Assembly: GCA_047722305.1 (NCBI GenBank)
Contig: JBDNYM010000029.1
Span: 1 to 26,720, forward strand
DNA length: 26,720 nt
Reading direction: 5' to 3'
Source: JAKVJE01 sp047722305
Lineage (GTDB): Bacteria > Actinomycetota > Actinomycetes > Actinomycetales > Microbacteriaceae
Positions 7,321 to 15,057 of the stretch are shown here, one piece after another. Each line of letters opens with the position of its first letter. The first letter of the stretch is position 1. A program made the position numbers and the translations under genes. The notes below the pieces were generated by a model. That model was not told the DNA's origin. It worked only from the letters and a program-made list of their open reading frames with translations, and searched no databases.

Positions 7321-8045
7321 GGCCTCGGCTGGGGCTTCGTCTTGGTCTTGACCACGTACCCGGCCCCGCGCACGGTGTGGATGAGCGGCTCGTGCCCGCG
7401 GTCGATCTTCTTGCGCAGATACGAGATGTAGAGCTCGACCACGTTGCCCTCGCCGCCGAAGTCGTAGTGCCAGACATGGTCGAGGATCTGCGCCTTCGAG
7501 AGCACCTTGCGCTGGTTGCGCATCAGGAAGCGCAGCAGATCGAACTCGCGGGCGGTGAGATGGATCTCCTCCCCGCCCCGACGCACCTCGCGGGCGTCCT
7601 CGTCGAGTTCGAGATCGCCGACCTGCAGCAGCGCCGACTCCGACGACTGCCACTTGCGCGAGCGCCGCAGCAGCCCCCGCACCCGGGCCATGAGCTCCTC
7701 GAGGTTGAACGGCTTGGTCACGTAGTCGTCGGCGCCGACGGTGATGCCGGCGATCCGGTCGTCCACGCCGTCCTTGGCCGTCAGGAACAGGACCGGGATG
7801 CCCTCGTCCACCTCGTGCAGTTCACGCAGCACCTCGATGCCGCTGATGTCTGGCAGCATGATGTCGAGCACCACCACGTCGGGACGGTGCGCGCGGGCCC
7901 GGCGCACCGCATCCATCCCGGTCAGGGCGGTGTCGACGGTGTAGCCCTCGAAGCGGACGGCCGCGGCGACGAGCTCGACGAGGTTCAGCTCGTCGTCGAC
8001 GATGAGGACGCGAACGTCTTGGGTGGTGGCTGGTATCGGTTGCAC
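7317..8045 (-). CDS. OmpR/PhoB-family response regulator
   Basis: This 242-residue protein has a receiver domain at about 11-125 and a winged-helix DNA-binding domain at about 143-235. Receiver landmarks are the acidic pair Asp17-Asp18, phospho-acceptor Asp61 in VLDIMLPDISG, Thr89 and Lys111 (VTKPF). The effector domain shows LTAREFDLLRFLMRN, the VVELYISYLRKKID recognition helix and HTVRGAGYVV. The start is GTG at 8045, preceded by a weak GAG. It is co-transcribed with the kinase downstream and is 101 nt from the proB stop. That gap carries a short repeat (CTCA-n3-CTCA near 8096-8106, minus strand) that could be part of an autoregulatory site, but this is speculative. Closest named comparison would be TrcR/TcrX-like regulators; the regulon is unknown. 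Confidence 0.96.
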   Translation of the reverse strand: MQPIPATTQDVRVLIVDDELNLVELVAAAVRFEGYTVDTALTGMDAVRRARAHRPDVVVLDIMLPDISGIEVLRELHEVDEGIPVLFLTAKDGVDDRIAGITVGADDYVTKPFNLEELMARVRGLLRRSRKWQSSESALLQVGDLELDEDAREVRRGGEEIHLTAREFDLLRFLMRNQRKVLSKAQILDHVWHYDFGGEGNVVELYISYLRKKIDRGHEPLIHTVRGAGYVVKTKTKPQPRP

Positions 8046-8146
8046 GTTCTCAGGATGGTCGGGATGTTCCCGCGCGACCTGTGCGTCGCTTATGCCTGAG
8101 CTGTGAGATCTGGACGGTTCGGCTCAGCGCCGCGGATCGGACCGGT

Positions 8147-8992
8147 TCAGTCGTGGACGGCCTCGTCGATCGTGGAGATGGCACCGGTCACGGTCAGTCC
8201 GGGACGACCGTCGAGCCAGGGCTCGAACCAGGTGCCCCGGGCCCGCCCCTGCACCGCGTCGGAGACCGTCGCCGTCGCCGTCAGGAAGACGGGCACCCCG
8301 GCGTCGGCCGCGATGCGCGCCGAGGCCACCTTCGTCACCGCGCCCCCGGTGCCCACGCCGGTATCGACGGCCGCGCCGAACTCGACGTCTCCGAGAGCGT
8401 CCCCATGGCTCACCGAGGCGATGAACCGCGCCCCGGGCTGATCCGGGGGCGCCGTGTACAGACCGTCGACATCGCTCAGCAGCAGCAGGAGGTCGGCCCG
8501 CACCAGCACCGCGACCAGGGCGGCCAGGCGGTCATTGTCGCCGAAGCTGATCTCATGGGTCGCGATGGTGTCGTTCTCGTTGACGATCGGCACCGACCCG
8601 AGCTGCAGCAGCCGGTCGAGCGCCCGCAGCGCGTTCGCGCGGTGATCGTGGTCCTGCAGGTCGTGCGAGGTGAGCAGCACCTGGCTCACGACGATGCCGT
8701 ACTCGTTGAAGACCTGCTCGTAGCGGTACATGAGCCGCCCCTGCCCCACCGCCGCGGCGGCCTGGGAGGTGGCCAGGTCCAGGGGACGGCCATCGAGGCG
8801 CAGCAGGGGCATCCCGGTGGCGATGGCGCCGCTCGACACCAGCACCACCTCCACGCCGCGCTGCCGCAGGCCCGCCAGCGCGTGCACCAGCACGGGCAGC
8901 TGGTAGGCGTTGTCGCCGGTGATCGACGACGAGCCGATCTTCACCACCACCCGACGGGCGGAGCCGATATCCGCGATGCCGGAGATCGCCAT
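8147..8992 (-). CDS. proB: Glutamate 5-kinase, short form without PUA domain
   Basis: ProB phosphorylates glutamate with ATP, the committed and usually proline-inhibited step of proline synthesis. The 281 residues cover the amino-acid kinase domain: KIGSSSIT (18-25), SSGAIATGM (53-61), the VNENDTIA glutamate/proline site (138-144), FGDNDRLAA (150-158), LLSDVDGLYT and GTGGAVTK (214-221). The protein ends at the close of this domain. The C-terminal PUA domain of about 90-100 residues, found in the E. coli enzyme, is absent. ATG 8992 is chosen because it sits on the obgE stop (TGATG); an upstream in-frame ATG would lie 48 nt inside obgE. proA is not next; a two-component system follows. Confidence 0.95.
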   Translation of the reverse strand: MAISGIADIGSARRVVVKIGSSSITGDNAYQLPVLVHALAGLRQRGVEVVLVSSGAIATGMPLLRLDGRPLDLATSQAAAAVGQGRLMYRYEQVFNEYGIVVSQVLLTSHDLQDHDHRANALRALDRLLQLGSVPIVNENDTIATHEISFGDNDRLAALVAVLVRADLLLLLSDVDGLYTAPPDQPGARFIASVSHGDALGDVEFGAAVDTGVGTGGAVTKVASARIAADAGVPVFLTATATVSDAVQGRARGTWFEPWLDGRPGLTVTGAISTIDEAVHD

Positions 8993-10518
8993 CAGCGGTC
9001 TCCCTCCGTCGGGTCCGGCCCGACGGGGCCGTCCTGCCACAAGCCGGCGCGACGCTCCTGCTCCAGCTGATCGCGAGCCCCGGCCTTCGCGTCCATGCGC
9101 TCGTAGTAGGCGGCCCGCCGCTCGGCCCGGCTGGCCCGCCGCGTGTCGTGCAGCCGCTGGTCGAACCCGCGCGGGCCCGCGATCTCGGCCCCGCTGGTAA
9201 CCGTCGGGTCCCAGTCGAAGACCAGGCCGTCGTCGCCGATGATCACCGTGGCGCCGGCGCGCGCGCCCGCCCGGTAGAGCCCGTCCTCGATGCCCAGGCG
9301 AGTGAGGCGGTCGCCCAGGTAGCCGACGGCCTCATCGTTGGAGAAGTCGGTCTGCTCGATCCAGCGCTCGGGCTTCTCGCCGCTGACGCGGAAGACCTCT
9401 TCGCCGCCGTGCTGCTCACGGGCGATCTCGAACTCGGCGGCGCGCCGCGGCTGTGGACGCAGCACCGTGCGGTGCACCGGAGCCGGCGCCGCCGCCGCGC
9501 GCGCTTTGGTGACCAGCTCCGCCAGGGCGAAGCCGAGCTCGCGCAGCCCCGTATGGGTGGCCGCCGAGACCGTCAGCACGCGCAGGCCGCGCGCCTCGAA
9601 CTCGGGGGTCACCATCGCAGCCAGCTCGGCCGCATCCGGAACGTCCGCCTTGTTGAGCACCACCAGCTGGGGGCGCTCCTGCAGCGGCGTCTGGCCGGCG
9701 GGCACCTCGTACTGGGCCAGCTCGGCCCTGATCGCGTCAAAGTCGCTGACCGGGTCGCGCCCCGCTTCGATGGTGGCGCAGTCGATCACGTGCACGATGC
9801 CCAGGCAGCGCTCCACGTGCCGCAGAAAATCGAGGCCCAGCCCCTTGCCCTGGGCCGCACCGGGGATCAGGCCCGGGACGTCGGCGATGGTGAAGCGGGT
9901 GCCCGCCACATCCACCACGCCGAGATTGGGCACCAGCGTGGTGAACGGATAGTCGGCGATCTTCGGCCGAGCGGCGCTCATCGCCGCGACCAGGCTCGAC
10001 TTGCCCGCCGAGGGGAAGCCCACCAGCCCGATGTCGGCGATCGTCTTGAGTTCCAGGGCGACATCGCGCTGCTTGCCCCGGGTGCCCAGCAGAGCGAACC
10101 CGGGCGCCTTGCGCCGCGTTCCGGACAGCGCCCAGTTGCCGAGTCCGCCCCGGCCCCCGGCCGCGACCACGAAGCGGCCGTCGGGCGCGGAGAGGTCGGC
10201 GAGCAGCTCGCCGTCGAGGCTGCGCACCACCGTCCCGATCGGAACCGGCAGCACCGCATCCTCCCCCGCGATCCCGCTGCGGTACGACCCCAGCCCGGCA
10301 GTGCCCGACGCCGCACGGCGGTGCGGGCTGCGATGGTAGGTCAGCAGCGTGGTGGTCTGGGGGTCGGCGACCAGGATGACGCTGCCGCCGTCGCCCCCGG
10401 AACCGCCATCCGGGCCGGCCAGGGGCTTGAACTTCTCGCGCTTGATGGAGACGCAGCCGTCCCCGCCGTCACCCGCCTGGGCGTGCAGGACGACGGTGTC
10501 GACGAATGTGGCCGGCAT
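8992..10518 (-). CDS. obgE: Obg-family ribosome assembly GTPase
   Basis: ObgE/CgtA is an essential GTPase acting in large-subunit assembly and stress control. The 508-residue protein has the glycine-rich Obg fold at about 1-158 (including AGDGGDGCVSIKREKF, GPDGGSGGDGG and AAGGRGGLGN). The G domain follows, with GFPSAGKSS (G1), TTLVPNLGVV (switch I), DVPGLIPGA (G3), NKAD (G4) and SAATHTG (G5). The Gram-positive OCT domain comes next (about 350-430: FRVSGEKPERWIEQTDFSNDEAVG is its hallmark). A charged tail of about 60 residues ends the protein. The ATG at 10518 has AAGGAG just upstream; the longer frame beginning 42 nt earlier lacks this. The gene overlaps proB by one base. Its leader contains a terminator-like hairpin that ends about 32 nt before the start. 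Confidence 0.97.
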   Translation of the reverse strand: MPATFVDTVVLHAQAGDGGDGCVSIKREKFKPLAGPDGGSGGDGGSVILVADPQTTTLLTYHRSPHRRAASGTAGLGSYRSGIAGEDAVLPVPIGTVVRSLDGELLADLSAPDGRFVVAAGGRGGLGNWALSGTRRKAPGFALLGTRGKQRDVALELKTIADIGLVGFPSAGKSSLVAAMSAARPKIADYPFTTLVPNLGVVDVAGTRFTIADVPGLIPGAAQGKGLGLDFLRHVERCLGIVHVIDCATIEAGRDPVSDFDAIRAELAQYEVPAGQTPLQERPQLVVLNKADVPDAAELAAMVTPEFEARGLRVLTVSAATHTGLRELGFALAELVTKARAAAAPAPVHRTVLRPQPRRAAEFEIAREQHGGEEVFRVSGEKPERWIEQTDFSNDEAVGYLGDRLTRLGIEDGLYRAGARAGATVIIGDDGLVFDWDPTVTSGAEIAGPRGFDQRLHDTRRASRAERRAAYYERMDAKAGARDQLEQERRAGLWQDGPVGPDPTEGDR

Positions 10519-10550
10519 GGGGCTCCTTCCGCCACCCCGAGGATGGCAAA

Positions 10551-10577
10551 GGCCGGACACCTGTATGGTGCCCGGCC
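10551..10577 (-). terminator. Terminator-like hairpin between rpmA and obgE
   Basis: On the minus strand GGCCGGGCACC pairs with GGTGTCCGGCC over 11 bp (one G-U), with loop ATACA, and is followed by TTTGCC. The stem is strong; the U-run is short (three). It lies 104 nt after the rpmA stop and 32 nt before the obgE ATG, so it could end the rplU-rpmA message or act as an attenuator for obgE. Confidence 0.55.
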
Positions 10578-10680
10578 CGCAAATGCGCCTCCGTTCAACG
10601 GAACCGCTCGGCGCAGCGCGACGGCGAACGGTATTCTGCTGAAACTCAGTGCCGCGGCAGAGATCGGCGCTGCGAAAAGC

Positions 10681-10938
10681 TCAGTGCTGCTGCGGAAGGA
10701 CGCTGACGACCCTCCGCCGGCCCTTCGCGCCGAACTCGACCGCGCCAGCGGACAGCGCGAAGAGGGTGTCGTCATTGCCGCGGCCGACGTTCTGACCGGG
10801 GTGGAAATGCGTGCCGCGCTGGCGAACCAGGATCTCGCCGGCCTCGACGGCCTGCCCGCCGAACCGCTTCACGCCGAGGTACTGCGGGTTGGAATCGCGC
10901 CCGTTGCGGGTGGAGCTTGCGCCCTTCTTATGTGCCAT
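10681..10938 (-). CDS. rpmA: Large-subunit ribosomal protein L27
   Basis: This 85-residue protein is nearly identical in plan to actinobacterial bL27: MAHKKGASSTRNGRDSNPQ at the N-terminus, LGVKRFGGQ, the basic RQRGTHFHPGQNVGRGNDDTLF core and a FGAKGRRRVVSV tail. The N-terminus starts directly at AHKK, which reaches towards the peptidyl-transferase centre, and there is no cleavable extension of the kind found in Firmicutes. ATG 10938 has GGAGAG upstream and lies 13 nt after rplU, forming the universal rplU-rpmA pair. Confidence 0.98.
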   Translation of the reverse strand: MAHKKGASSTRNGRDSNPQYLGVKRFGGQAVEAGEILVRQRGTHFHPGQNVGRGNDDTLFALSAGAVEFGAKGRRRVVSVLPQQH

Positions 10939-10951
10939 GAGTGCTCTCCGT

Positions 10952-11260
10952 CTACTTGATACCGGTGATCTTCACGCGAGTGAGCTCCTGACGGTGCCCC
11001 AGGCGACGGCGATAGCCGGTCTTGCTCTTGAACTTCTGGATGGCGATCTTCGGCCCGCGCAGGTCTTCCTGCACCTCAGCGGTGACCGTGACCTTCGCGA
11101 GCGCATCGGCCTCGGAGGTGACGGTGTCGCCGTCGACCAGGAGCAGCGCCGGCAGCTCGACCGAGCCGTTCTCGACGTCGTTGATGCGGTCAAGAGTCAC
11201 GACAGACCCGACCTCGACCTTCTCTTGCCGGCCTCCGGCCCGCACGATCGCGTACACCAC
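10952..11260 (-). CDS. rplU: Large-subunit ribosomal protein L21
   Basis: This 102-residue protein starts with MVYAIVRAGGRQEKVEVG, the canonical bL21 N-terminus, and carries KIAIQKFKSKTGYRRRLGHRQELTRVKI in its C-terminal half, the family signature. L21 binds 23S rRNA. Translation starts at the first of two consecutive GTG codons (11260), preceded by GAAGG. A near-consensus promoter lies 58-86 nt upstream, immediately after the rne stop, so the L21-L27 unit can be expressed independently of rne. Confidence 0.98.
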   Translation of the reverse strand: MVYAIVRAGGRQEKVEVGSVVTLDRINDVENGSVELPALLLVDGDTVTSEADALAKVTVTAEVQEDLRGPKIAIQKFKSKTGYRRRLGHRQELTRVKITGIK

Positions 11261-11317
11261 AGTTGCCTACCTTCGTTCGAAGCTTGTCGGCACGCAGACG
11301 ATGCGCACCAACGGAAT

Positions 11318-11346
11318 ATTCTAGCCGGAGCCGACCCGGGGGTCAA
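11318..11346 (-). promoter_or_regulatory. Promoter of rplU-rpmA
   Basis: On the minus strand, -35 TTGACC (11346-11341) and -10 TAGAAT (11323-11318) are separated by exactly 17 nt. Each is one base from consensus. The -35 begins one nucleotide after the rne stop codon (11350-11348). A start site about 7 nt downstream of the -10 would give a leader of about 50 nt before the GTG of rplU. This is the best sigma-70-type promoter in the window. Confidence 0.8.
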
Positions 11347-11347
11347 C

Positions 11348-13462
11348 TCACGACTGGTCCGCGTCGTCTCCGCGGTCCACCGGCTCGGGCGTGGACTGCC
11401 CCGGGCGCAGCGTCACCCGGCGGCGCTTGGGGCGGCCGGCGCCCTGGCCGCCCTCGGGCAGGTGCTCCAGCATCTGGTCGAGCAGTCGCTCGGCGCCCGC
11501 CGAACGGGCTGTCCGCGCCGCCCGCGGGGCGGGCAGCTCCAGGTCGATCGCCGGCGCGTCCGGCTCCGAGTGGCGACGCCGAGCAGACGTGCGAAGACGC
11601 CGGGGCGCCTTCTCCTTCGCACTGCTCCGGTCCTCCTCCGCCTCAGCGGGGGCAACCGCCGCCTCGGCGGCGGCCGGGGCCCGGGCTGGGACGGGCGCGG
11701 CCGGCGCCTCCGCTGCGCTCTCCGCCTCGGCGTCCTCGTGTCCGCTCAGCGTGGACGCGGCCACCTGCGCGATGGCGCTGGTGATCTTGGCGTTGATGGT
11801 GTTCTTGTGCGCCGGGGCGGAGTGGCCGCGGCCGCGCCGCCGGGGGCGCGGCTCCGGCTGGTCGGGACTGTGCCCGCCGCCCTCCAGGCGATCAACGGTC
11901 TCAGCGAGCCCGATGCCGATCTTCTTGCGCGTCATCTGCACCAGGCCGAGGGAGGTGACCTCGGCGACCTGATGCTTGGTGCGATCCCGGCCCAGGCACT
12001 CGACCAGCCGGCGCACCACCAGGTCGCGGTTCGACTCCAGCACCATGTCGATGAAGTCGACCACCACGATGCCGCCCAAGTCGCGCAGCCGCATCTGGCG
12101 CACGATCTCCTCGGCGGCCTCCAGATTGTTCTTCGTGACCGTCTCCTCGAGGTTGCCGCCGGTGCCGACGAACTTCCCCGTGTTGACGTCGATCACCGTC
12201 ATCGCCTCGGTGCGGTCGATCACCAGCGTGCCGCCCGAGGGCAGCCACACCTTGCGCTGCAGCGCCTTGTCGAGCTGCTCGTTGATGCGGTAGGCGTCGA
12301 ACACGTCCTCATCGCCGGTGTAGCGCTCGACCCGGTCCTCCAGATCGGGCGCGACCTTGCCCAGGTACCGGTCGACCACATCCTGCGCCTCGGCGCCGCT
12401 GACCACCATCTTGGTGATGTCCTCGTTGAACACGTCGCGCACGATCTTGATCAGCAGGTTCGGCTCCGTGCGCAGCAGCGCCGGCGCCTCGGCCGACGCC
12501 CGCTGGGCCTCGATGTCCTCCCACTCGGCGCGCAGGCGGTCGACATCGCGCCGCAGCTGCTCCTCCGTGGCGCCCTCGGCGGCGGTGCGGACGATCACGC
12601 CCACGTCGCTCGGGACGATCTCCTTCAGGATCTTCTTCAGCCGCGCCCGCTCCGTGTCCGGCAGCTTGCGGCTGATGCCGCTCATCTGCCCGCCGGGCAC
12701 GTACACGAGGTAGCGCCCCGGCAGGGAGACCTGAGAGGTCAGCCGCGCGCCCTTGTGCCCGACCGGGTCCTTCGTCACCTGCACCAGCAGGACGTCGCCG
12801 GGATGCAGCGCCAGCTCGATGCGCTTCTGCTTGCCGCTGAGTTCGGCGGCCTCCCAGTCGACCTCGCCCGAGTACAGCACCGCGTTGCGGCCGCGCCCGA
12901 TGTCGACGAACGCCGCCTCCATGCTGGGCAGCACGTTCTGCACCCGTCCCAGGTAGACGTTGCCGATCAGCGAGAGGTCTTCGGACCGGGCCGCGTAGTG
13001 CTCGACCAGCTCCCCGTCCTCCAGGACCCCGATCTGCATCTTGCCCTGCTCGGAGCGGACGATCATCTCGCGGTCGACGGCCTCGCGGCGGGCCTGGAAC
13101 TCGACCTCGGTGATGGTGCCGTGGTGGCGCCCCACGTCGCGGCCCGCGTTGCGCCGCTGCTTCTTGGCCTCCAGGCGCGTGGAGCCCTTGACCTTCATCG
13201 GCTCCGAGACGCGCTTCGGGGCGCCCTCGTCGTCGCCGGAGCGCTTGCGCGAGCGGTGCCGCGAGCGGTGCGTGTCCGGCTCGGACGATTCCGGCTCGTC
13301 GTCGAAAGCGGGCTCCTCGGCGGGCTCGGGCAGCACCGGCGCCTGGAACAGGAGGGAGGTCGTCACCGGCGCCGCGGGCAGTGCCTGCGGCCCATCCGCC
13401 GAGGTCTCCTCGGGTCGCGGCTGCTCGGCCTGGGCATCGGGCTGGGGCTGGTCATCCACCAT
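11348..13462 (-). CDS. rne: Ribonuclease E/G family endoribonuclease lacking the zinc-link cysteines
   Basis: This 704-residue protein cuts single-stranded RNA in mRNA decay and rRNA/tRNA maturation. It has an acidic, then Arg/Ser-rich, disordered N-terminus (1-115). The S1/sensor region follows (GNVYLGRVQNVLPSMEAAFVDIG, 167-189), then the RNase H-like and DNase I-like catalytic core with metal ligands Asp425 (IDVNTGK) and Asp469 (VVDFIDM). After TRKKIGIGL (511-519), where the family normally has a Cys-x-x-Cys zinc link, the chain runs into ETVDRLEGGG and a Pro/Arg/Ala-rich tail. The only cysteine in the protein is Cys489. ATG 13462 is preceded by AGGAGT 9 nt upstream. The N- and C-terminal disordered flanks are typical of actinobacterial RNase E. 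Expected neighbour ndk is absent. The core fold is certain; the zinc-link loss is read directly. Confidence 0.95.
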   Translation of the reverse strand: MVDDQPQPDAQAEQPRPEETSADGPQALPAAPVTTSLLFQAPVLPEPAEEPAFDDEPESSEPDTHRSRHRSRKRSGDDEGAPKRVSEPMKVKGSTRLEAKKQRRNAGRDVGRHHGTITEVEFQARREAVDREMIVRSEQGKMQIGVLEDGELVEHYAARSEDLSLIGNVYLGRVQNVLPSMEAAFVDIGRGRNAVLYSGEVDWEAAELSGKQKRIELALHPGDVLLVQVTKDPVGHKGARLTSQVSLPGRYLVYVPGGQMSGISRKLPDTERARLKKILKEIVPSDVGVIVRTAAEGATEEQLRRDVDRLRAEWEDIEAQRASAEAPALLRTEPNLLIKIVRDVFNEDITKMVVSGAEAQDVVDRYLGKVAPDLEDRVERYTGDEDVFDAYRINEQLDKALQRKVWLPSGGTLVIDRTEAMTVIDVNTGKFVGTGGNLEETVTKNNLEAAEEIVRQMRLRDLGGIVVVDFIDMVLESNRDLVVRRLVECLGRDRTKHQVAEVTSLGLVQMTRKKIGIGLAETVDRLEGGGHSPDQPEPRPRRRGRGHSAPAHKNTINAKITSAIAQVAASTLSGHEDAEAESAAEAPAAPVPARAPAAAEAAVAPAEAEEDRSSAKEKAPRRLRTSARRRHSEPDAPAIDLELPAPRAARTARSAGAERLLDQMLEHLPEGGQGAGRPKRRRVTLRPGQSTPEPVDRGDDADQS

Positions 13463-13526
13463 TGCTGGCGCACTCCTTCGACGTACCGCATCCACGTCGC
13501 CTGGACGCCGCCGTCTCACTCATCGG

Positions 13527-13634
13527 TCGCCGGCCGAACCGGCGAAGCTCACGGACGGCCGGCTGCGGCCCTCCTCCGATCACGCGCGGTGGGATTCTCC
13601 ACTCGCGAAGTCTGCTGCACGGGGCGACCCGTGC
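13527..13634 (-). promoter_or_regulatory. Structured leader of rne: three consecutive hairpins
   Basis: The 242-nt gap between folC and rne carries three inverted repeats: 13617-13634 (perfect 7-bp stem GCACGGG/CCCGTGC, 4-nt loop), 13557-13570 (5-bp stem, 4-nt loop) and 13527-13545 (perfect 7-bp stem, 5-nt loop read TTCGG on the RNA strand). None is followed by a U-run, so they look like leader structure and not terminators. A weak TACCCT -10 lies just upstream, around 13645. Confidence 0.4.
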
Positions 13635-13704
13635 ATAGTGGCCAGGGTACCCCATGGCATCCCGGTCATCACGGCGCCGCCGCGACCGGTGAGCCCGCGG
13701 ACCG

Positions 13705-15057
13705 TCAGTGCGCAGATGCGCCGAGCGCGCCGATCGCCTCGCCGACCAGGGTGATGGATCCGGTCACGAGGATGCCGTCGCCCTCGCCGCACTGGTACCG
13801 CGCCTCGTCGAGCGCCTCGTCGAGCGAGTCGGCGACGGTGACCCGGTCCGCCCCGAACACGCCGATCGCGTCGACGGCGAGGTCGTCGGGGGCGACCGCC
13901 CGCTCTGACTCCGACGCCGTGACCACCACGGAGGCGAGAATCGGCTCTAGCGCCCGCAGGATGCCCAGCCGGTTCTTGTCGGAGAGGATGCCCACCACGC
14001 CGACGGTCTTCGGAAAGTGGAAGTACTCCGGAAAGGCCTGGGCCAGCGCCGCAGCCCCATGCGGATTGTGGGCCGCGTCGACCACCACGGTGGGGTCGTG
14101 GGACACCACCTGCAGCCGACCGGGCGAGGTCGCCTGGGCCAGGCCGTCGGCCAGGATGTCCCGGTTGAGCGGCCGGATGCCACCGCCGAGGAACGCCTCG
14201 ACGGCCGCCACGGCCAGCGCCGCGTTGCGGGCCTGGTGCTCCCCCATCAACGGCAGCGGGAGGTCCGCATACGTCCCCGCCAGCCCCGAGATCGAGACCA
14301 GCTGCCCGCCGACGCCCGGGCGGGCGGAGGTCACGCGGAAGTCCTGCCCCTCGCGCTTGAGCGGCACCCCCAGCTCGTGGGCGCGCACCAGCAGCTCCGC
14401 CATCGCCTCCGGCTCCTGCTCGCTGCTCACGGCGATCGCGCCGGGTTTGATGATCCCGGCCTTCGTATGGGCGATCTCGGCCACGGTGTCGCCGAGCCAG
14501 CCGGTGTGGTCGAGGGCGATCGGGCTGAATACCGCCACCTCGCCGTCCGCGACGTTCGTGGAGTCCCACTCGCCGCCCATCCCGACCTCCAGGCTGACCA
14601 CATCCACCGGGGCGTCGGCGAAGGCGGCGAAGGCCAGCACCGTGAGCGCTTCGAAGAAGGTCAGCGGCGCCTCGCCGGCCTGCTGCAGCTCGGCATCGGT
14701 CATCTGGACGTACGGGGCGATCTCGTTCCAGATCCGCACGATCGCCTCGTCGGCGATGGGCTCGCCGTCGATCACGATCCGCTCGGTGAACGACACCAGG
14801 TGGGGGCTGGTGAACAGCCCCACCCGCAGGTTGTGGGCCCGCAGCACGGACGCGACCATCCGCGCCGTCGAGGTCTTCCCGTTGGTGCCGGTCAGGTGCA
14901 CGATCCGGTACGAACGCTGCGGATCGCCCAGCAGATCGAGCGTCCGTCGCACCGCCTGCAGGCGCGGCTGCAGGCGGTGCTCGGGAGCCCGCCCGTAGAG
15001 GTGCTCGACCAGCTGGTCGACGCTCTCCATCAGCGGACCGGGGATGCTCGCGCTCAC
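13705..15057 (-). CDS. folC: Folylpolyglutamate synthase / dihydrofolate synthase
   Basis: FolC adds glutamate to dihydropteroate and to reduced folates, using ATP. The 450-residue protein has the Mur-ligase fold with P-loop GTNGKTST (57-64), FTSPHLVSFTERI (82-94), EVGMGGEWDSTN, the HTGWLGDT loop and DAAHNPHGAAAL in the C-terminal domain. The start is GTG at 15057, overlapping the ileS stop by 4 nt (GTGA), which suggests translational coupling. ATG 15030 is an alternative that would shorten the protein by nine residues. The combination ileS-folC is common in actinomycetes; the usual following genes (a small DUF4233 protein and ndk) are missing and a 242-nt gap precedes rne instead. Confidence 0.96.
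   Translation of the reverse strand: MSASIPGPLMESVDQLVEHLYGRAPEHRLQPRLQAVRRTLDLLGDPQRSYRIVHLTGTNGKTSTARMVASVLRAHNLRVGLFTSPHLVSFTERIVIDGEPIADEAIVRIWNEIAPYVQMTDAELQQAGEAPLTFFEALTVLAFAAFADAPVDVVSLEVGMGGEWDSTNVADGEVAVFSPIALDHTGWLGDTVAEIAHTKAGIIKPGAIAVSSEQEPEAMAELLVRAHELGVPLKREGQDFRVTSARPGVGGQLVSISGLAGTYADLPLPLMGEHQARNAALAVAAVEAFLGGGIRPLNRDILADGLAQATSPGRLQVVSHDPTVVVDAAHNPHGAAALAQAFPEYFHFPKTVGVVGILSDKNRLGILRALEPILASVVVTASESERAVAPDDLAVDAIGVFGADRVTVADSLDEALDEARYQCGEGDGILVTGSITLVGEAIGALGASAH

Noticed and set aside
5779..7653. A longer kinase start upstream of 7320
   Set aside because: It would run deep into the regulator gene; the ATGA overlap at 7317-7320 is the normal start for such pairs.
10811..14998. 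A very long plus-strand open frame (about 1395 codons) opposite rne and folC
   Set aside because: It is antisense to clearly recognisable rplU, rne and folC; its translation is Arg/His/Asp-rich without domain signatures, as expected from high-GC codon-phase mirroring.
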